The notes: generated by a model not told the origin, from the letters alone. 49,002 nt of DNA from Treponema sp. (GCA_031255285.1 JAIRSU010000037.1:1-49002), one strand, 5' to 3'; counted from the first letter of the stretch, positions 29,457 to 40,469 are shown. A program made the numbers and translations.

Positions 29457-31991
29457 ATGTCCATCCGTGTTAAAGTAATTTTAGTAATATCTTCTATTGT
29501 AGCTCTGATTACCGCTTCTAGCCTCGGTGTAAGCATATACTACCAGCGTGTGGATATGGTAAAGACACTAGAAGGTGATATGATGGTAGTAAGTCATCTC
29601 GCTGAAAATTTGGTTTCTGTCCACTTGCAGCTTTGGAAAACAGAAGCGGATATGGCCGCCAAAGTGTTAATGGAAGCTATGGTTGGCGCTTCATTTGATA
29701 GAAATCAGAGAAACCAAGGGCTTCAAGCAATTCTGGAAGAACAAATAGGAATCTACAATTACTTAGCGCTTACTGTGATGAGTGACCGGGAAGTAATTGC
29801 TTCCGAGGGGGACTATGCCCCGAACAGTGATTTTATTCAGAGTTCCTATGCTCAGCGGGCTCTTGCTGGAGAGCGCGTTATTACCACTACTGAATTGTCC
29901 ACTGACGGACGACTTCTTATCCGCATTTGCATACCTATGGGTTCCCTGATTCTGGTAGCTACCCTGCCGGGTATGATGCTTTCGGACATCATCACCAAAT
30001 TCAGAATCTGGGCAACGGGAAATATCCTGGTTACCGACAATGAAGGCGTTATCATCGCTAACATCCGCCCGTTTCTTGTAGAGGGAAGACATCTTCTTGA
30101 AGACGTAGTGTCCGATCCGGAAAAGCCAGCATCAGTAAATTTCTTTAACGGTTTGCGGACTGGAAAAACCGGATCAGGTATGTATAGTTACGATGGAGTT
30201 CTCCGTATCGGAGTCTATACTCCATTGAATGGCTCTGATAATTGGATGCTTATTGTAGTCGCGCCTATTGCGGAAAGTCCTGGGGCTCAAACACAGTGGA
30301 TACTCTTTACTTCTGCAGGTATTTTTATATGGCTAGGACTCATAGCGGCTTTTGCCACCGCAAGGTTTATCGCTAATCCCTTTGAAAAGATTCAGGAACA
30401 GAATAAACATCTCGTAAAGCTCAAAGAGATGGCGGAAAGCGCTAGCCGGGCTAAGAGTGATTTTCTTTCCAATATGAGTCACGAGATACGTACCCCCATG
30501 AATGCCATTATCGGCATGACCTCCATCGCTAAAGCTTCCAGTGAAGTTGAGCGAAAAAATTATTGCCTCTCCAAAATAGAGGAAGCTTCCACGCATCTTC
30601 TGGGAATCATCAACGACATTTTGGATATGTCAAAAATTGAAGCCAACAAGTTCGAGCTTTCCCCTGAAGTATTCAATTTTGAGCATTTGCTCCAGAAAGT
30701 AGTTACGGTAATCAACTTCCGGGTAGAACAAAAGTATCAAAACTTCATCGTTCGCTTGGACAGGAATATTCCGATTATGCTTATTGGAGACGATCAACGC
30801 ATTACACAGGTGATCACTAATCTTTTGGCAAACGCGGTAAAATTTACCCCGGAATATGGTTCCATCCGGATGGATACTAAATTTATTGGGGAAGAGGATG
30901 GTCTTTGTACCATTCAGATATCAGTTACCGATTCGGGTATCGGCATAAGTACAGAACAACAGGCTCGGCTGTTTAATTCCTTTACCCAAGCAGAGAGTAA
31001 TACTTCCAGAAAATTCGGCGGTACCGGGCTCGGACTGGCCATTTCAAAACGGATCGTTGAAATGATGGACGGACGGATATGGATAGAGTCAGAACTGGGC
31101 AAGGGATCCACTTTCATTTTTACTATCCGATTGAAACAAGCGCCTCTTGATGAGTTTTATGGAGTATTGAAAAAGGAAAACCGTCCCATACGTATTTTGG
31201 CCGTAGATGACGATTCTGAAATGCTGGAATATTTTGGAGAAATCATCGAATCTTTCGGGTTTTCCTATGACCTTGCCCATGGAGGAGAAGAAGCCCTTGC
31301 CTTGATAGAAGAGACGGGTCCCTACTCTCTCTACTTTATTGATTGGAAGATGCCCGGGCTAAATGGCGTTGAGCTTACTCGCAAGATAAAGGAAACCGAT
31401 GCAGGGAATAATTCGGTAATCATCATGGTTTCCGCTGTTGAATGGGGTGTCATAGAAAAAGAGGCGAGAAGCGCTGGAGTAGATAAGTTCTTGTCCAAGC
31501 CTTTATTCCCTTCTATTATTATGGACCATATTAATGACTATCTGGGAACAGAGTACCATCTAGCGACCGATAAGATTGTGATGGACAATTCGGGCTGTTT
31601 TGAAGGATATCATATCTTGCTGGCCGAAGATGTTCCTATTAATCAAGAAATATTCATCGCTCTTTTGGAACATACAAAACTAGGAATTGATTGTGCGGAT
31701 AACGGCGCTAGAGTCTTAGAAATGTACCGGTCAGATACGGGAAAATACGATATTATCCTGATGGACGTTCAGATGCCGGAAATGGATGGCTTTGAGGCAA
31801 CTCGCCGCATCCGTGCGTTCGAATCGGAGATACATAAGAATATACCTATAATCGCAATGACAGCGAATGTCTTTAAGGAAGATATTGACAAATGCCTTGC
31901 TGTGGGCATGAACGATCACTTGGGTAAGCCTATAGATATTGATGAGGTAATAATCAAATTGCGCCGTTATCTGCCGAAACGAGCGCTATAA
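29457..31991 (+). CDS. hybrid sensor histidine kinase with two receiver domains
   Basis: Two TMs with extracytoplasmic sensor, SNMSHEIRTPMNAIIGM, GTGLGLAISKRIVEMM, REC1 FIDWKMPG, REC2 LMDVQMPEMDG; start after aggag. Confidence 0.95.
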   Translation: MSIRVKVILVISSIVALITASSLGVSIYYQRVDMVKTLEGDMMVVSHLAENLVSVHLQLWKTEADMAAKVLMEAMVGASFDRNQRNQGLQAILEEQIGIYNYLALTVMSDREVIASEGDYAPNSDFIQSSYAQRALAGERVITTTELSTDGRLLIRICIPMGSLILVATLPGMMLSDIITKFRIWATGNILVTDNEGVIIANIRPFLVEGRHLLEDVVSDPEKPASVNFFNGLRTGKTGSGMYSYDGVLRIGVYTPLNGSDNWMLIVVAPIAESPGAQTQWILFTSAGIFIWLGLIAAFATARFIANPFEKIQEQNKHLVKLKEMAESASRAKSDFLSNMSHEIRTPMNAIIGMTSIAKASSEVERKNYCLSKIEEASTHLLGIINDILDMSKIEANKFELSPEVFNFEHLLQKVVTVINFRVEQKYQNFIVRLDRNIPIMLIGDDQRITQVITNLLANAVKFTPEYGSIRMDTKFIGEEDGLCTIQISVTDSGIGISTEQQARLFNSFTQAESNTSRKFGGTGLGLAISKRIVEMMDGRIWIESELGKGSTFIFTIRLKQAPLDEFYGVLKKENRPIRILAVDDDSEMLEYFGEIIESFGFSYDLAHGGEEALALIEETGPYSLYFIDWKMPGLNGVELTRKIKETDAGNNSVIIMVSAVEWGVIEKEARSAGVDKFLSKPLFPSIIMDHINDYLGTEYHLATDKIVMDNSGCFEGYHILLAEDVPINQEIFIALLEHTKLGIDCADNGARVLEMYRSDTGKYDIILMDVQMPEMDGFEATRRIRAFESEIHKNIPIIAMTANVFKEDIDKCLAVGMNDHLGKPIDIDEVIIKLRRYLPKRAL

Positions 31992-32120
31992 ATCCAGCCA
32001 ATAGGATAAGCATCCTATAAAAAGAAAAGTATGTTGAAAGAAGACCAGAATTGTTTCTGCTACTGATTGTTTGAAGAAAATCTATGCAGAGACGCAGGTT
32101 CCCTTCAAACAAACTCCTCC

Positions 32121-32149
32121 TTGCCTAAATATGTGATTTGTAGTAGAAT
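32121..32149 (+). promoter_or_regulatory. secA promoter close to the start codon
   Basis: TTGCCT (32121-32126), 17 bp, TAGAAT (32144-32149), ATG at 32157. Confidence 0.45.
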
Positions 32150-32156
32150 AATCATT

Positions 32157-34934
32157 ATGCTTGATGGTATTATAAAAGCGCTTTTTGGGTCCCAGCACGA
32201 GCGGGACCTCAAAAAGCTACTCCCCGTGCTACATGCGGTCAACGAGAAAGAGGTATGGGCAGTAAGCCTTCCTCTCGAAGAATTCCCCAAGATGACGCAA
32301 ATATTTCGAGAACGCTTTAAAAAAGGTGAAACATTGGACACGCTATTGCCGGAGGCGTTTGCACTTGCACGGGAAGCGGCGCGGCGCAATCTCGGAGAAC
32401 GCCCTTATGATGTGCAGGTGCTTGGCTCGATTGTGCTTCATCAAGGCAAGATCGTTGAAATGAAAACAGGTGAGGGCAAAACACTGATGAGCGTTTTAGC
32501 CGCTTATCTTAACGCCATACCGGGCAAAGGCTTACACATCGTTACCGTAAACGACTACCTTGCAGAGCGCGACTCAGACTGGATGCGTCCAATTTTTAGC
32601 TATTTAGGGTTGACGGTCGGCGTGATTCTATCCAATATGGATAATGCAAGACGCAAAGAAAATTATGCCCAAGACATTACCTATGGGACCAATAACGAGT
32701 TTGGCTTTGACTACCTCCGCGATAATATGTGCCCCACCCTGGAACAGCGGGTTCAGCGTGGACATAAGTATTGTATTGTGGATGAAATCGACTCCATACT
32801 CATCGACGAGGCGCGTACTCCGCTCATCATTTCTGGAGCCGCGGAGGACGACACTTTCAAATTTGCTGAAGTGGACAGACTTCTCGGCTCTCTTGAGGAA
32901 GTCAAGAAGAAGCCCAACGGTGACTATCCAGATGAGACTCAAGGCGAGGAAGTTATCGGGGACTATAAGATCAACGAAAAGAACAAAAGCGTGTCCTTTA
33001 CCAACGACGGACTAACCAAGATTGAAAATATATTGCAGAAACGCGGACTCATCAAAGGCGCTATAGTGGATGAGGAAAACTTTGAGTTCATTCATTACTT
33101 CACACAGGCATTGCGGGCGCATAAATTATTCCATCTTGATACCGAATATGTGGTACAAGACGGGCAAGTACAAATCGTCGATGAGTTTACTGGGCGTATC
33201 CTACACGGTAGACGCTATTCGGATGGGCTTCATCAGGCGATTGAGGCGAAAGAACACATCAGAATCGCCCAGCGTAACCGTACTTTGGCGACTATTACTT
33301 TTCAAAATTACTTCCGTCTTTACAGGAAGATATCTGGTATGACAGGTACCGCAGATACTGAGGCGGTCGAGTTCAACAAGATATATAAGCTTGACGTGGT
33401 GGTCATTCCCACAAATCTACCTGTTGCGCGTAAGGACGAGGACGATGTTATCTATTTGAACGAGCGCGACAAATTTGCCGCGCTATGCGATGAAATAGTC
33501 ACCGCGTACAAAAGGGGACAGCCCATGCTTATCGGTACAGTTTCCATTGAAAAATCCGAGAAGCTATCTGCACTTTTAACGCGGCATGGTGTACGCCATG
33601 AGGTGTTGAATGCCAAGAACCACGCCCGTGAAGCATTGATTATTGCAGAGGCGGGAGCGAAGGGAGCGGTAACAATAGCCACAAATATGGCGGGACGCGG
33701 TACGGATATCAAACTTGGCGGAAATCCGGAACATCGCGCCCGTAAACGTGCTGGCATTGATGCTGATGTAGAGAAATATGCGGAGATTTACGCAGAAGAG
33801 TCAAGAAAATGGAGAAAAGATTATGAAGAGGTGAAAAGTCTGGGAGGGCTTTACGTCATCGGCACGGAACGCCACGAAAGCAGGCGCATTGATAACCAGT
33901 TACGGGGGCGTTCTGGCAGACAGGGTGATCCGGGACGGTCGAAGTTCTTCATTTCAATGGATGACGATCTGATGCGACTCTTCGGTGGAGAGCGTATGAA
34001 ACGCCTTATGTCTCGTATGATGGGTGCGGATAAAGAAGGTGCAGAGAGTATGGAACTTCAGCATCCATGGCTCAACCGTAGCATCGAACAGGCGCAGAAG
34101 AAAGTAGAAGAGCGCAACTTTGAAATTCGCAAGCACCTGCTTGAATATGACGATGTTCTTAATCAACAGCGTAAGTTTATCTATGAACAACGAGACGCGA
34201 TTCTACTGGATGCTAATCTCAAGGAACGGGTGAACGGTGCCTCTAAAGATATACTTTCTTTAGCAATGAGTGATTTCCGTTCCAATTCGAAGAAAGAGCC
34301 TCAAGTTGCAGGCAAACAGTTAGCGGACTATCTTAAGACCAAGTTCGGCTATGTTCTGAACGTGGAAAACGTGGCGGCAATGATAAGAGAGTCACCGGAG
34401 GCGCTTGAGAACCGACTTATCGAAGATTTGCAGCGTGATATTGACGAAAAGATCGTCCTCGTAGGCGAGAATAACTTAAATACATTCATCCGCATACAAT
34501 ATTTGACGGCTATCGACCGCAAGTGGCTGGATCATCTGGAGAATATGGAAGCTTTACGCGAGGCGGTTTATCTGCGGAGTTACGCACAGAAAAACCCACT
34601 CACGGAATACAAGATTGAAGGGTTTCAGATTTTTGATACAATGATCGACCAAATTCGGGAGGAAATTGCATCTCGTACCCACTTTGTCCGTATTCAGGTA
34701 AATGCTGACCGCGAGGTGAAGACGCACACTGCTACCGCATCAGCGTCTCATGGGTCTATAGATGCTTTTGCGGTAACACGACGTAACGCCCCATTAGCTG
34801 ACCGCGTACAGGGAGAGTCAGTCACAGTTGTCCGCAGTCAGCCGAAAGTGGGACGTAACGCTCCCTGTCCTTGTGGTTCCGGCAAGAAATACAAGCAGTG
34901 CCATGGAAGATGGGACTCGGAGGCTCCCATATAA
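32157..34934 (+). CDS. secA: preprotein translocase subunit SecA
   Basis: Start moved to 32157 ([21 protein letters not shown]); [34 protein letters not shown]-terminal zinc motif [16 protein letters not shown]. Confidence 0.97.
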   Translation: MLDGIIKALFGSQHERDLKKLLPVLHAVNEKEVWAVSLPLEEFPKMTQIFRERFKKGETLDTLLPEAFALAREAARRNLGERPYDVQVLGSIVLHQGKIVEMKTGEGKTLMSVLAAYLNAIPGKGLHIVTVNDYLAERDSDWMRPIFSYLGLTVGVILSNMDNARRKENYAQDITYGTNNEFGFDYLRDNMCPTLEQRVQRGHKYCIVDEIDSILIDEARTPLIISGAAEDDTFKFAEVDRLLGSLEEVKKKPNGDYPDETQGEEVIGDYKINEKNKSVSFTNDGLTKIENILQKRGLIKGAIVDEENFEFIHYFTQALRAHKLFHLDTEYVVQDGQVQIVDEFTGRILHGRRYSDGLHQAIEAKEHIRIAQRNRTLATITFQNYFRLYRKISGMTGTADTEAVEFNKIYKLDVVVIPTNLPVARKDEDDVIYLNERDKFAALCDEIVTAYKRGQPMLIGTVSIEKSEKLSALLTRHGVRHEVLNAKNHAREALIIAEAGAKGAVTIATNMAGRGTDIKLGGNPEHRARKRAGIDADVEKYAEIYAEESRKWRKDYEEVKSLGGLYVIGTERHESRRIDNQLRGRSGRQGDPGRSKFFISMDDDLMRLFGGERMKRLMSRMMGADKEGAESMELQHPWLNRSIEQAQKKVEERNFEIRKHLLEYDDVLNQQRKFIYEQRDAILLDANLKERVNGASKDILSLAMSDFRSNSKKEPQVAGKQLADYLKTKFGYVLNVENVAAMIRESPEALENRLIEDLQRDIDEKIVLVGENNLNTFIRIQYLTAIDRKWLDHLENMEALREAVYLRSYAQKNPLTEYKIEGFQIFDTMIDQIREEIASRTHFVRIQVNADREVKTHTATASASHGSIDAFAVTRRNAPLADRVQGESVTVVRSQPKVGRNAPCPCGSGKKYKQCHGRWDSEAPI

Positions 34935-35096
34935 AGATGCGGACGTTCGCATTGGTTAGTACAATTCATTGCCTCCTCTTTAAGGGAGGAAGTATGGAAC
35001 GGCGGATTTTTTCTTTTTGGGCTATTTTTGCGTTTATCGTTTATTGATGTTATAGCGAGGAAAACTATATTCACTGTAAAAAACCCAATGAATCGT

Positions 35097-35125
35097 TTGA
35101 CAAATGAAGATGTATTTGATATACT
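35097..35125 (+). promoter_or_regulatory. strong sigma70-like promoter of hemerythrin gene
   Basis: TTGACA (35097-35102), 17 bp, TATACT (35120-35125). Confidence 0.65.
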
Positions 35126-35220
35126 AACTGATAGAGTTCTACGGTGGCGGGGGGATAGACTTATTCCTGTATACACAAAATTAAAACTTTGCCAAGCCCG
35201 CTTATATAAGGAGAATAATA

Positions 35221-35628
35221 ATGTCTATATTCCAATGGAATGACAGCCTGCTGACAGGTAATGCTCTTATCGATTCAGAGCATAAAGAGCTTGTTAGAGC
35301 TATCAATGATTTTTTCGACGCTTGCGACAGGAGAATTAGCGGAGACGAGTTTCAGAAAATCTTGAGTTTTTTGAATTCTTACACCATCAAGCATTTCAGT
35401 GACGAGGAACAACTCCAGGTGAAGTACGATTACCCATATTATGAAGACCACAAGAAATTTCACGAGTCGTATAAAACGACCGTACGAAATTTCATGCATG
35501 AATTTATCTTACGGGGCATAAACGGAGAATTGGTGGCAAAAGCAAAACACGACATAGGGGAAGTCATCATCGCTCATATCAAATTAGAAGACCATCGTCT
35601 CGCGGCTCACATCAAAACGATGGAATAG
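35221..35628 (+). CDS. bacteriohemerythrin
   Basis: 135 aa; IDSEHKELVRAINDF, KHFSDEEQLQVKYDYPYYEDHKKFHESY, HIKLEDHRLAAHI; SD aaggag. Confidence 0.93.
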   Translation: MSIFQWNDSLLTGNALIDSEHKELVRAINDFFDACDRRISGDEFQKILSFLNSYTIKHFSDEEQLQVKYDYPYYEDHKKFHESYKTTVRNFMHEFILRGINGELVAKAKHDIGEVIIAHIKLEDHRLAAHIKTME

Positions 35629-35672
35629 TATAGGTGAGTGCGGTAAAAAGCGATATACGCAGCGTCTACCGC

Positions 35673-36422
35673 TTACTTTACTTCCAGCTGGTTCACAGCG
35701 AGCCCGTCACGATATAATTTAGGGAGGTTGTTATAGTTGAGGACGCGTCTTCCTTGAACGAAGAACACGTAGTAGTAGACTCCTGTGGGTAGATGAAGCG
35801 TGAGACCGTAGTTGCCCGGTGAGTTTTCTTTTAGCTCGTACATAAAAGGGTCCCAGTTGTTAAAACTACCGGCCACATAGACCGATTGACCAGCCTGTCC
35901 TGTGTAAGAGAAGGCGACTCCATTGGAAGGTATGCCCTCCGACGAAGTAACGGGCTCATTTTTGACTGGCGGCAGAGGGGCGATGGATACTGTCATTCCT
36001 GATTCGTTTATCCGTTTGTTCGGATTGACGGGGTCCGCGGTCCAGAGACCGTCTATGACAAGCCTGTATTCCAAGGAGGTAAGCCCCTTCGGGACCGTGT
36101 ATGTGAAGAACAGAATACCTGAGTCTTTGTAGACGACAGGCGGTCCTTGCTTGGCTTCCTGTTCTTGTGACTTGGGACTGTCGTCCGGCACCATGAGTCT
36201 TTTGAACCAATATACCTTAGCAAAACCCTCATAGGCAAAGGCAATACCCACTCTTTTATAAGAAGCGGGCACGGTCCAGAGAACCCCATCTTCAAACACT
36301 TCGGGCTGTCCGGCCGAAGTAAGATTGACTAAATGGTTAATAAATTGATAAGATTCCGTATTTAATGCTCCAATCGTGCCGATAATAAACACAAGGAACA
36401 CTGTAAAAATAAACGCTCTCAT
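35673..36422 (-). CDS. exported protein with glycogen-binding (CBM48-like) domains
   Basis: 249 aa; N-terminal signal/TM, YRLVIDGLWTADPVNPNK, SVYVAGSFNNWDPFMYELKE, GVYYYVFFVQGRRVLNYNN. Confidence 0.75.
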   Translation of the reverse strand: MRAFIFTVFLVFIIGTIGALNTESYQFINHLVNLTSAGQPEVFEDGVLWTVPASYKRVGIAFAYEGFAKVYWFKRLMVPDDSPKSQEQEAKQGPPVVYKDSGILFFTYTVPKGLTSLEYRLVIDGLWTADPVNPNKRINESGMTVSIAPLPPVKNEPVTSSEGIPSNGVAFSYTGQAGQSVYVAGSFNNWDPFMYELKENSPGNYGLTLHLPTGVYYYVFFVQGRRVLNYNNLPKLYRDGLAVNQLEVK

Positions 36423-36471
36423 AGGTCTTTACAATTATCGGAAAATATAGCATTATAGTCAAGAGGAAATA

Positions 36472-39400
36472 GTGCCGTCATTAAATAATCTCGAAAAATT
36501 TAGAGACTCGTTCCGTAACATCGGTAACGAAGCAAAAGATTTGGCTTCAAAAGGATTAACCTTTGTGGACACTCCTTTACCAGACGCGGTCGACGCTGAC
36601 GCCGAACATGAAATAGTACAACAGGATATTGATAACGTTCCTGACTTTGATATGGGCAGTCTTTTTACGGACTCTCCTGATCAGGCTGGCGTGGCGGATG
36701 ATTTTGATATAGAGAGTCTTTTCGCAGACACGCCTGTAACCGAACCGATAGATACCTTCGTCGATTCGAGCGATCCGTCTCCACCCACCGAGTCTGATGG
36801 TGGATTATCTGCATCTAATATAGACGATATCCCGGAAACCCCTGCAGTAGCCGACATCCTTCCTGCGGACCTTGTGGATTTCAAAGATACTCCGCCTGCA
36901 CAAGGTTTAACAGATATACCCAGCATAGATGACATTGAACCTCAAGACGACTTCTCACTTGACGATCTTGTAGATTTCAAGGATACTCCGCCTGCACAAG
37001 GTTCAACAGATATACCCAGCATAGACGACATTGAGCCTCAAGACGGCTTTTCGCTCGGCGACCTTGTGGATTTCAAGGATACTCCACCTGCACAGGGCTC
37101 AACAGATATACCTAGTATAGATGATATTGAGTCTCAAGACGGCTTCTCACTTGGCGATTTTCCTGACTTCAAGGAGTTGGCAGACGATGTTCCGTCCATA
37201 TCCGCCATAGACGGCGAACCGACAGGTAAGCCGGGAGTGGAACCTTCTAATGCCGGTGAAGATACTGACAACGTGTTGGATAATGCGGCGCTTGATACGG
37301 GAGCGACTGGAGAAGATGAACCTCCGCTTCTGGATGCAGGGTTTGATGACTTTGTTGTTCCGGGTCTCGACGATTTTCAAGGTAAAACAAATGATGAAAA
37401 GCCGAAACTCGTTGCTTCTGAAGGCATTGAAGATATCAGTCTAACCGAAGAAGAATACGAACATCTAAAGAACTCGCTCGCTAGTTTCCCGCTGAATCTG
37501 CGTATTGCTTGCGAAGAGCTTATAGCCGAGCAAGCGGTTGCGCCGGAACATATGTCGCGGCTTATAAAGCTTTTGGTAAAAGAAGCGCCCCTTCAGGAAG
37601 TCGCGGACCTTGCCGGAAAAGTCCAAGGGCGCATCATCAACATACCCAAGTACTTTGAAAAGAAGAGCGGAGCAGAGCTTGAAGCGGAAAAATCGAGTTT
37701 CTCGTATCTTTTCATTCATAAGTTTCTGCCTATCTTTGGATGGACGCTGTTTATCGGGGCAGTCATCGCCTCTCTTTTTTACCTCGGTTACCGTTTCATT
37801 TGGATACCCCTCTATGCCGAGTCTATCTACAAAGACGGCTATGAACGCATCGACAGAGGGCGATACGAGGATGCAAACGCCAAATTTGACCAAGCCTTCA
37901 AGTTGCATCCTGTCAAGAAATGGTTTCCCAGATACGCGGAAGCTTTTGTCGCAAAACGCCAGTACGTCAACGCAGAAGAGAAATACGAGAGTCTTCTTAA
38001 ATATTACCCCAAAGAGAAACAGAGTGCGTTGGATTATGCATCCCTTGAAACGAATATACTCCAGAACTACGAAAAGGCGGACAGCATTCTCAGAAGATAC
38101 ATTCTCAATTTTAATGTGAAGGACAAAGACGCCTTACTTGCGGCGGGCGATAACGCTCTCTTATGGGGAGAAATTGACCCGTCCAAGTTTGAGACAGCCC
38201 GTGAAGCTTATGCTCAATATATAGAGGCTTATGGGCAGTCTCCACATATACTTGAGCGTATGCTGAAATATTTCATTAGAACGGATAATCTCAGAGAAAC
38301 GCTTCCATTGAAAGACTATTTTACGAATCCTGCAAGAGAAAGAAAGGGGCAGATTTCACCTGAGACTCTGACAGAACTGGGGGGCTATCTTTTTGATAAG
38401 CAGTTTTCTGAAGTCAAAGGCGTACCTGACGAATACATAAGCGCCATTACCGGCGTACGCGACCTATTGCTTACCGCGGTCGAAAAGGGCGCCGAGCTTC
38501 CGGAAGCTCACTATAATCTTTCTCGTTATTATCATTATTTTAATAACACGAGAGAGGAGAGAAGCACGCTTGAGCGGGCTCTGCCGCTTTTCGATTCCGC
38601 TCCTGAAACGTCAAGACGGCTTAAAAAGCGTATTGATGCGGAACGTCGGTACGCCAAAGTTCTCATAAAGAACAAGGAATTCTTCGCGTCCGAAGAGCAT
38701 TTACAAAAAGGTATTCGCCTCTATGAGGACGGGTTTTCTCGAAATCTTTTTACTCCGTCTACAGAGTTGGCAAGTCTCTACGCAGACATGGGAGATCTTA
38801 ACTATTTCACCAAGGATAACGATTGGGATATGGCGCTCGAATATTATAGGAGGGCGGAGAGAGGCGGATGGAAGCCGCCTGAGATGCTCTACCGCATGGG
38901 TGTGGCTTTCTATCATCAAAATAAATGGATGGAAGCCCAAGAAAAATTCGTGGACGCAGCCGCGGAATTACCGTTGAATAGGCGTATTCTTAACACGCTC
39001 GGTAGTATTTCCTTCCTGCGAGGCGACTATTTTGCGGCAGAGGGCTATTATGGCAGGCTCTTGAAGACCTTGAATGAAGACAAAGCTCGGTTCCCGGAAC
39101 TCTCTCCCCAGACGCATCCCGACCATTACGCGCTTGCCGAGCGGCTCATGGTTGCTCAAAATAACATGGGCGTTGTGCTGGAGACGCTCGCAGAACGCGC
39201 CGGGGACCCGTCTTACAAGAACAGCGCTTTAAGCCATTATATCGATTCCCAGCGCGCTTGGGACAGCCTCACTCGTAACCCGACGACGTTCGTCCGCGCG
39301 GGAATAACTGACCCCACTGCACCGGGCGTAAATCTCGCATATCTCAACTCTCAAAACGCCTTCACGCCCCAGCCAGAATTTGAGCCGCAGATTTACATGG

Positions 39401-39486
39401 AAATTGATAAAGACGTGATTGAACCTTCGGAATGGGAACGACTCGTTCCATCCACCACACGATTAACAGAGCCATTGAGATATTGA
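36472..39486 (+). CDS. TPR membrane protein, candidate spirochetal periplasmic flagellar collar protein (FlcA-like)
   Basis: 1004 aa from GTG; acidic N-terminus, one TM (FGWTLFIGAVIASLFYLGYRFIWIPLY), then long TPR region; architecture-based call. Confidence 0.6.
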   Translation: MPSLNNLEKFRDSFRNIGNEAKDLASKGLTFVDTPLPDAVDADAEHEIVQQDIDNVPDFDMGSLFTDSPDQAGVADDFDIESLFADTPVTEPIDTFVDSSDPSPPTESDGGLSASNIDDIPETPAVADILPADLVDFKDTPPAQGLTDIPSIDDIEPQDDFSLDDLVDFKDTPPAQGSTDIPSIDDIEPQDGFSLGDLVDFKDTPPAQGSTDIPSIDDIESQDGFSLGDFPDFKELADDVPSISAIDGEPTGKPGVEPSNAGEDTDNVLDNAALDTGATGEDEPPLLDAGFDDFVVPGLDDFQGKTNDEKPKLVASEGIEDISLTEEEYEHLKNSLASFPLNLRIACEELIAEQAVAPEHMSRLIKLLVKEAPLQEVADLAGKVQGRIINIPKYFEKKSGAELEAEKSSFSYLFIHKFLPIFGWTLFIGAVIASLFYLGYRFIWIPLYAESIYKDGYERIDRGRYEDANAKFDQAFKLHPVKKWFPRYAEAFVAKRQYVNAEEKYESLLKYYPKEKQSALDYASLETNILQNYEKADSILRRYILNFNVKDKDALLAAGDNALLWGEIDPSKFETAREAYAQYIEAYGQSPHILERMLKYFIRTDNLRETLPLKDYFTNPARERKGQISPETLTELGGYLFDKQFSEVKGVPDEYISAITGVRDLLLTAVEKGAELPEAHYNLSRYYHYFNNTREERSTLERALPLFDSAPETSRRLKKRIDAERRYAKVLIKNKEFFASEEHLQKGIRLYEDGFSRNLFTPSTELASLYADMGDLNYFTKDNDWDMALEYYRRAERGGWKPPEMLYRMGVAFYHQNKWMEAQEKFVDAAAELPLNRRILNTLGSISFLRGDYFAAEGYYGRLLKTLNEDKARFPELSPQTHPDHYALAERLMVAQNNMGVVLETLAERAGDPSYKNSALSHYIDSQRAWDSLTRNPTTFVRAGITDPTAPGVNLAYLNSQNAFTPQPEFEPQIYMEIDKDVIEPSEWERLVPSTTRLTEPLRY
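36868..37155 (+). repeat. 3 x 96-bp in-frame tandem repeat (32 aa unit)
   Basis: Units start at 36868, 36964, 37060; D-L-V-D-F-K-D-T-P-P-A-Q-G-x-T-D-I-P-S-I-D-D-I-E-x-Q-D-x-F-S-L-x. Confidence 0.95.
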
Positions 39487-39491
39487 ATCTG

Positions 39492-39915
39492 TTCGTTTCT
39501 TGGAACGGCGTTCATAGTCCGCCTCTCCAACAGGGCTCGGGTTGTTTAAAAACAAGTTTTCCCCATGATACCCTCCCATAGTCCGGTTTATCACGGCATG
39601 GGAGGGCGTCTATCCCTAACTTGTTGACGGTGAAAGGCATACCACTGTCAACAAGTTAAGAAACGTAGACAGCAGGGACTTGTCCCCTTCCTGCCTCCCC
39701 CTTCAACTACCATGCTGAGCATGAACCACATCAACTTCTTGAACGGCATTTTGCGATCCCGGCTGAAATCCTGTTTTCGTTTCTTTGAGCGATTTTCATA
39801 GTCCGTCTTCCCTGACAAGTTCCGGACTGTTTCAAAACACGTTTTTTCCCATGATACCCTCCCGTTTCCGGTTTACCACGGCTTCGGGAGGGTGTCTAGT
39901 CCTTAACTCGTTGAC
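39492..39915 (+). repeat. two diverged copies of a ~140-bp intergenic element (39492-39628, 39776-39915)
   Basis: Shared blocks: ttcgtttctt, ttcatagtccg, catgataccctccc, tccggttta[tc]cacggc, gggaggg, taact[tc]gttgac. Confidence 0.75.
39617..39658. repeat. 16-bp inverted repeat
   Basis: taacttgttgacggtg (39617-39632) vs cactgtcaacaagtta (39643-39658), one G-T mismatch. Confidence 0.85.
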
Positions 39916-40469
39916 AGGGGGAAGCTGTCTCCGTCAGGCGGGGCGTAGGCAGTGTAATCTGTGGACCATTTCTACCATGATGAGTACGAATTTTAAGAAC
40001 ATCACTATTGCAATATTGGCAATCCGTCCTGTGTGGTGTATTGTATACTTATTGCTAAAGAAGAGGCGTTATATGTCCGGTTGAGACATTGTCAGCGAAT
40101 TGCTGCATGGGAAGTTTCTTTATGCCAATATGCTGTTGGTATTGTTCGCTTTTTTGAGCATATGTTTCGTCTGTCGAGGGGCGATTCCAGCTTCTCTGCT
40201 TGCCAAATTGAACATCGTGACTAAGACCGATATAGAGCTAGTTAAGGGTGGAAACTAAAGCGAAATTACGGCAGCTAAAAGAGAATGAACTATTCCACAC
40301 GAACAAAGCGCTGTTGCTCCTCGCCAAAGGACTGCTAAAAGAAACAAAACCTGAGTTATATTCTCATATTGAGGACACGTTTTGGAGACTACCTCAAAGA
40401 CCTGCAAGGTATACTGTTACGTCAACTTCCTGTCTCAGAACGCCCTGCGAAAACCAGCTCTCTATTTCG

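Noticed and set aside
40084-40460. Short ORF pieces (DIVSELLHGKFLYANMLLVLF..., VETKAKLRQLKENELFHTNKALLLLAKGLLKETKPELYSHIED...)
   Set aside because: Possibly remnants of a frameshifted gene, but too short and unassignable to annotate.
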